Shown in pieces: positions 60,199 through 64,000 of a stretch of DNA of 64,000 bases. A model generated the notes under the pieces. The model searched no databases, had not been told where the DNA came from, and saw only the letters and a program-made list of their open reading frames with translations. This stretch comes from JANRIG01 sp033765235. GTDB taxonomy: Bacteria; Bacteroidota; Bacteroidia; Cytophagales; UBA9547. The stretch is from assembly GCA_033765235.1 (NCBI GenBank), contig JANRIG010000020.1:252242-316241 (forward strand). The letters run 5' to 3'. The position numbers and the translations under genes were made by a program. Every line of letters begins with the position of its first letter. The first letter of the stretch is position 1.

Positions 60199-60969
60199 AT
60201 GAAAGTACTCATACTTGCCGGCGGACTGGGCACACGCCTCAGCGAAGAAACCGTGGTAAAACCCAAGCCCATGGTAGAGATAGGAGGCAAACCCATACTA
60301 TGGCATATTATGAAAATATATGCTCACTACGGCTACAATGACTTTGTGATACTGCTGGGATACAAAGGTTATTACATTAAAGAATATTTTCACAATTATT
60401 TCCTACATCAAAACGATCTTTGTATTGACCTCAAAGCCAACAAAATAGAATACTTTAACAACCATTCGGAAGATTGGAAAATATCACTCATAGATACCGG
60501 CGAGCACTCTATGACCGGGGGCAGAGTGAAGAGGGCAGCACCGCATATAGCCGGCAAGCCCTTTTTGCTTACCTATGGCGATGGTGTAGCAGACATAGAC
60601 ATTGCCAAAACTGTAAACTTCCACCAAAGCCATGGCAAAATCATGACCGTGACAGCCATACAACCTGAAGGCAAATACGGCATTCTCAACTTTGGCGAAG
60701 ATGATGCAGTCAAAGGCTTTCTCGAAAAGCCCAAAGGCGATGGTGCTTGGATAAACGGAGGATATTTTGTGTGTGAACCACAAATCATAGACTATATTAC
60801 AGACGACAACACCATACTGGAGCGCGAACCACTCGAAAATATATCTCATCATGGACAAATGAAAGCTTATCGCCATACAGGATTTTGGCAATGTATGGAT
60901 ACCCTGCGCGACAAAACCAAACTGCAAGAACTGTGGGATACCGGCAAAGCACCATGGAAAGTGTGGTAA
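60199..60969 (+). CDS. rfbF: Glucose-1-phosphate cytidylyltransferase
   Basis: A 256-residue sugar nucleotidyltransferase forming CDP-glucose. KVLILAGGLGTRLSEETVVKPKPM is the nucleotide-binding start, and GGKPILWHIMKIYAHYG is the RfbF-specific continuation. TYGDGVADIDI carries the metal Asp, and HTGFWQCMDTLRDK is the C-terminal signature. CDP-glucose leads to CDP-3,6-dideoxyhexoses such as paratose, abequose or tyvelose. The next pathway gene (CDP-glucose dehydratase) is not adjacent. A TTG at 60190 is in frame, but ATG 60199 is the standard start. Confidence 0.95.
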   Translation: MKVLILAGGLGTRLSEETVVKPKPMVEIGGKPILWHIMKIYAHYGYNDFVILLGYKGYYIKEYFHNYFLHQNDLCIDLKANKIEYFNNHSEDWKISLIDTGEHSMTGGRVKRAAPHIAGKPFLLTYGDGVADIDIAKTVNFHQSHGKIMTVTAIQPEGKYGILNFGEDDAVKGFLEKPKGDGAWINGGYFVCEPQIIDYITDDNTILEREPLENISHHGQMKAYRHTGFWQCMDTLRDKTKLQELWDTGKAPWKVW

Positions 60970-61025
60970 AGTGTATTACTTTGATATGCTACGAAATCAC
61001 TGATACATTTATAATATTTATGTCT

Positions 61026-61033
61026 TAAATTTG
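61026..61033 (+). promoter_or_regulatory. Bacteroidota -7 element for small membrane gene/DUF4833
   Basis: TAAATTTG fits TAnnTTTG and lies 58 bases before the ATG at 61092. Confidence 0.45.
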
Positions 61034-61091
61034 CAACTCTTTTGATTTATAAAAAATCACTACTACCTAATTATTATAATAAATTTTGATA

Positions 61092-61304
61092 ATGAAAGAT
61101 AAATTGTCTGTCAACAAACTTTATAAATTAATAAAGGGAATAATAACATCAGCTGTTTACTATGTGCTCACATCTTTTTGTTGCGTAGTGCTAATATTAT
61201 TTAAAATAAAATACCGAAATAACCTCTTTATATCTTTATCGCCTATACAAACAGGCAGTATTGCATCCTTTATCATATTGTGCAGCATCACATATTTACA
61301 TTAG
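61092..61304 (+). CDS. Small hypothetical membrane protein
   Basis: A 70-residue open frame with two hydrophobic stretches (~20-38 and ~50-68) separated by a basic loop (KIKYRNN). I do not recognise a family. Support comes from its position: it starts after a promoter-like TAAATTTG, and a DUF4833 gene begins 9 bases after its stop. It may nevertheless be a chance frame in A+T-rich DNA. Confidence 0.4.
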   Translation: MKDKLSVNKLYKLIKGIITSAVYYVLTSFCCVVLILFKIKYRNNLFISLSPIQTGSIASFIILCSITYLH

Positions 61305-61313
61305 TATTGAGCT

Positions 61314-61796
61314 ATGAAACATTATATCATATACATGTGTCTATGCTCAATAGCAGCATATGGTCAATCTCAAAATACCATCTTTTATATTGGTACAAGT
61401 GAAGATAAAGATATAGTCTGCTATGACCTTAACTTTGATGCAAATGGTATTCAGCCCCAAAATCCAATAGATTACTATTGGATATACTATTCCAAAGGAG
61501 GTATAAGACAAGAGATAACATGGCTTCAACGCAAAATGGCCTATGGATATGAAATAAATGAGGCAAGCAAAATGCGTATTTCAATCAAAGTATTATCATT
61601 AAAAAGTAAACCTGTAGAGGTGACACTACGTAATGGCAAGCCGGAAGCTACTACTATATTGAATAACAAAAAATGTGTACTGCATCATGTGTATATAGTA
61701 TTGGCAAACAACGCATTAGATATACCCGACTATGCACTCATATACGGCTCAGACATAAACACAGGCGAACAAGTAATAGAAAAAATAAAAAAATAA
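61314..61796 (+). CDS. DUF4833 protein, exported
   Basis: A 160-residue protein with a signal peptide (~1-19, ending AAYGQSQ). NTIFYIGTSEDKDIVCYDLNFD, DYYWIYYSKGGIRQEITWLQRKMAYG and YGSDINTGEQVIEKIK match the DUF4833 pattern, found in many Bacteroidota. Its function is unknown, and it would be periplasmic. It converges with typA with only 11 bases between the stops. Confidence 0.85.
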   Translation: MKHYIIYMCLCSIAAYGQSQNTIFYIGTSEDKDIVCYDLNFDANGIQPQNPIDYYWIYYSKGGIRQEITWLQRKMAYGYEINEASKMRISIKVLSLKSKPVEVTLRNGKPEATTILNNKKCVLHHVYIVLANNALDIPDYALIYGSDINTGEQVIEKIKK

Positions 61797-61807
61797 TACG
61801 CTATCTG

Positions 61808-63619
61808 TTACGCAAATTCAGGCTTTTTTTCCATGCGTTTGCGCTCGTTTTCTTCAAGATATATCTTGCGCATCCTTATTGCTTTTGGGGTCACTTCTAC
61901 ATATTCGTCTTTCTGCACATATTCCATAGCTTCTTCCAACGAAAACTTTTTGGGAGGTACTATCCGTACTGCTTCATCAGAGCCGGAGGCACGCATGTTA
62001 GTGAGTTTTTTCCCTTCTAATACATTGACCACAAGATCGTTGTCTCGTGTATGCTCCCCTATCACCTGACCGCCGTATATTTCCTCGCCGGCCTCCACAA
62101 AAAATGTGCCTCTGTCTTGGAGCTTGTCTATAGAGTAGGCTGTGGTTTGTCCCGAATCTTTGGATATCAGTGAGCCATTTATACGCTCGGGTATAGTACC
62201 TCTGTATGGTGCATATTCTGAAAATCTGTGGGTCATAATAGCCTCCCCTTGGGTAGCAGTCAATACATTATTTCTCAAGCCTATAAGACCGCGCGAAGGA
62301 ATTCTGAACTCTAAGTGTTGTATATCGCCTTTAGGCTCCATCATGAGTAGTTCACCTTTGCGCTGGGTAGCAAGCTCTATTACCTTGCCGGCCACATTTT
62401 CAGGTACATCTACTACCAATGTTTCTATAGGCTCACATCTTTGACCATCTATTTCTTTGTAAAGTACCTGAGGCTGGCCCACTTGCAACTCATACCCTTC
62501 ACGGCGCATAGTCTCTATCAGCACAGATAAGTGCAATATACCTCTGCCATATACCAAAAAAGAGTCTTCACGGTCGGTGTCATGCACTTTGAGAGCAAGA
62601 TTTTTTTCCATTTCTTTATACAGCCTGTCGCGCAAGTGCCTCGAGGTCACAAATTTGCCGTCTTGTCCGTAAAATGGTGAATTATTGATGGTAAATAACA
62701 TACTCATAGTGGGCTCATCTACTGATATGCGTGGCAGTGCCTCTGGTTTTTCTGCGTCGGCTATAGTATCGCCTATTTCAAAGTCTTCAAGACCTATCAC
62801 AGCACATATATCACCTGCAGTCACTTCTTCTACAGTGCGCTTACCAAGCCCGTCAAATACCTGTATTTCTTTGATTTTGTTACGTTTATTAGTACCATCT
62901 GCTTTGCAGATCACTATATTAGAGTTTGGCTTTATAGTGCCTCTATATATCCTCCCTATAGCTATCCTCCCTACATATGCAGAGTAGTCGAGTGAAGTCA
63001 CCTGCATCTGTATGGGACCCTCCACATAAGGTGCCTCAGGGAATACTTTAACAACAGTGTCTAACAGTTCATAAATATCTTCTGTTTTGCGTTTGTAGTC
63101 ATGGCTCATCCACCCATGCTTGCCGGAGCCAAAGAGCGTTTCGAAACTGAGCTGATCTTCAGTAGCACCAAGATTGTACATTAGGTCAAATACTTGCTCT
63201 TGCACTTCTTCGGGTTTGCAATTGGGCTTGTCCACCTTATTCACCACCAATATAAATTTTAAACCCAACTGTATAGCCTTTTGGGTTACAAATCGTGTCT
63301 GTGGCATAGGACCCTCAAATGCATCTACTAATAGCAGTACGCCATCAGCCATTTTGAGCACACGCTCCACCTCACCGCCAAAGTCTGCGTGACCGGGCGT
63401 ATCTATCACATTTATTTTTATATCTTTATAGTTTACAGAAATATTTTTGGCTACAATGGTAATGCCTCGTTCGCGCTCTTGGTCATTGTTGTCAAGGATA
63501 AGGTCATTGAACACAGTGCCCTCTCTGAATTGGGTGGTGGCATGTATTATTTTGTCCACTAGGGTGGTTTTGCCATGGTCTACGTGAGCTATTATGGCTA
63601 TGTTACGAATGCTTTTCAT
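61808..63619 (-). CDS. typA: Ribosome-associated GTPase TypA/BipA
   Basis: A 603-residue translational GTPase. G1 is AHVDHGKTTLVD, the effector region carries RERGITIVAKN, G3 is DTPGHADFGGEV, and G4 is NKVDKPN. The BipA-specific C-terminal domain contains GRGILHLSVLIETMRREGYE and SRGLIGLRNNVLTATQGEAIM. It assists 50S assembly and translation under cold or stress. Full length. A TAATTTTG element lies about 25 bases upstream. Confidence 0.97.
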   Translation of the reverse strand: MKSIRNIAIIAHVDHGKTTLVDKIIHATTQFREGTVFNDLILDNNDQERERGITIVAKNISVNYKDIKINVIDTPGHADFGGEVERVLKMADGVLLLVDAFEGPMPQTRFVTQKAIQLGLKFILVVNKVDKPNCKPEEVQEQVFDLMYNLGATEDQLSFETLFGSGKHGWMSHDYKRKTEDIYELLDTVVKVFPEAPYVEGPIQMQVTSLDYSAYVGRIAIGRIYRGTIKPNSNIVICKADGTNKRNKIKEIQVFDGLGKRTVEEVTAGDICAVIGLEDFEIGDTIADAEKPEALPRISVDEPTMSMLFTINNSPFYGQDGKFVTSRHLRDRLYKEMEKNLALKVHDTDREDSFLVYGRGILHLSVLIETMRREGYELQVGQPQVLYKEIDGQRCEPIETLVVDVPENVAGKVIELATQRKGELLMMEPKGDIQHLEFRIPSRGLIGLRNNVLTATQGEAIMTHRFSEYAPYRGTIPERINGSLISKDSGQTTAYSIDKLQDRGTFFVEAGEEIYGGQVIGEHTRDNDLVVNVLEGKKLTNMRASGSDEAVRIVPPKKFSLEEAMEYVQKDEYVEVTPKAIRMRKIYLEENERKRMEKKPEFA

Positions 63620-63643
63620 AAGTTAAGGTAGGAAATCGGGGTG

Positions 63644-63651
63644 CAAAATTA
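63644..63651 (-). promoter_or_regulatory. typA: Bacteroidota -7 element for typA
   Basis: TAATTTTG on the minus strand fits TAnnTTTG, 25 bases before the typA ATG. Confidence 0.5.
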
Positions 63652-63806
63652 TAAAATATTTTATATAATGCCTAATATGAATGTTAAATTAAGATTAATA
63701 AATTTTTAATCCATATTTATATAAAAAAAATGAAAAAAACAGAGTTACAAATTATATGTTTGCACGTATATATGTATATGATTTATATCCTATCATAATT
63801 TTTATC

Positions 63807-64000
63807 GTGACTAAAACGATATTAGTATTAACAATTATTAATATTTTTTGTGTTTATACCTTTGCCCAGTCGCTCATTGTATCTACAGGCAGTGCAGGTA
63901 CTTATGCCGTGCAATACCCTGCCAATATCATAACCTCACCGCCTCAAGGTATGATGCTCACCTTCAAAGCCAACCACAACTCGCCCGGCTCCTCTACCCT
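63807..64000 (+). CDS. Secreted surface protein, 5' end only
   Basis: An open frame runs to the window edge. From GTG 63807 it encodes a clear signal peptide (MTKTILVLTIINIFCVYTFAQS). The mature start is a Thr/Ser/Gly/Pro-rich beta-type region (STGSAGTYAVQYPANI, then MLTFKANHNSPGSST). An in-frame ATG at 63756 would put 17 extra residues before the signal and is less likely. The pattern recalls repeat units of large Bacteroidota surface proteins and tail-fibre-like stalks, but too little is visible to name it. Export by the type IX system is possible and would need a C-terminal signal that is outside the window. Confidence 0.6.
   Translation, partial: MTKTILVLTIINIFCVYTFAQSLIVSTGSAGTYAVQYPANIITSPPQGMMLTFKANHNSPGSST

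Overview
The window is a stretch of a Bacteroidota chromosome, most likely from the Chitinophagales/Sphingobacteriales side of the phylum. The assignment rests on type IX secretion proteins (a PorE-like and a PorT-like protein), menaquinone rather than ubiquinone chemistry (MenG/UbiE), an S16 protein with a long Ala/Glu-rich tail, repeated TAnnTTTG promoter elements, absence of obvious Shine-Dalgarno sequences, and strongly A+T-rich non-coding DNA. Genus and species cannot be told from the sequence alone. Both ends cut genes: the C-terminus of methionyl-tRNA synthetase at the left and the start of a secreted protein at the right.

Layout. 1-8.6 kb: housekeeping (metG end, DUF58 protein, rpsP-rimM-tsaB operon, alpha/beta hydrolase, dprA, yicC-nadE, recR). 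8.6-22.7 kb: cell envelope and secretion (a glycosyltransferase fused to a degenerate sugar-phosphotransferase, PorE-like OmpA protein, PD40 protein with panC-panD, aldo/keto reductase, PepSY-like membrane pair, GT2 and GT4 glycosyltransferases, menG, porT, SMR transporter). 22.7-31 kb: accessory metabolism with long non-coding spacers (GH3/PA14 beta-glucosidase, chromate transporter, copper amine oxidase with a CxxC membrane protein). 30.2-35.1 kb: FKBP-DHH-aroA operon, tRNA-Asp with a GIY-YIG nuclease gene and a rearranged tRNA-Asp copy, argB. 35-44.7 kb: a glycogen-phosphorylase homologue lacking the PLP lysine, a GNAT protein, and a compact four-gene operon (porin, PstS-like protein, di-haem peroxidase, HAMP-GAF sensor), a repeat-rich spacer, then LysE and a GH3-type acyl-amido synthetase downstream of dxs. 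44.8-64 kb: dxs, purE, amidase, Gre-like factor, grpE-dnaJ-ispE, an FAD/Fe-S dehydrogenase, a DPP-IV-like peptidase, a Fic protein behind three 11-bp tandem repeats, a GT2, a multi-spanning membrane protein, rfbF, a DUF4833 protein and typA.

Most genes are ordinary core functions in tight operons, with convergent pairs ending within a few bases of each other. There is no CRISPR array, rRNA operon, integrase or transposase. The features most worth following are (i) tRNA-Asp followed by a GIY-YIG gene and then by a tRNA-Asp copy whose T-arm is replaced by a perfect hairpin, which looks like a very small tRNA-associated mobile unit; (ii) the porin/PstS-like/peroxidase/sensor operon; (iii) the Fic gene with an iteron-like operator over its promoter; (iv) the GT35 protein with Thr in place of the PLP lysine; and (v) repeated use of TTG start codons, supported by signal peptides and conserved N-termini. 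All family assignments come from reading the sequence by eye against remembered family motifs; no database search was run.
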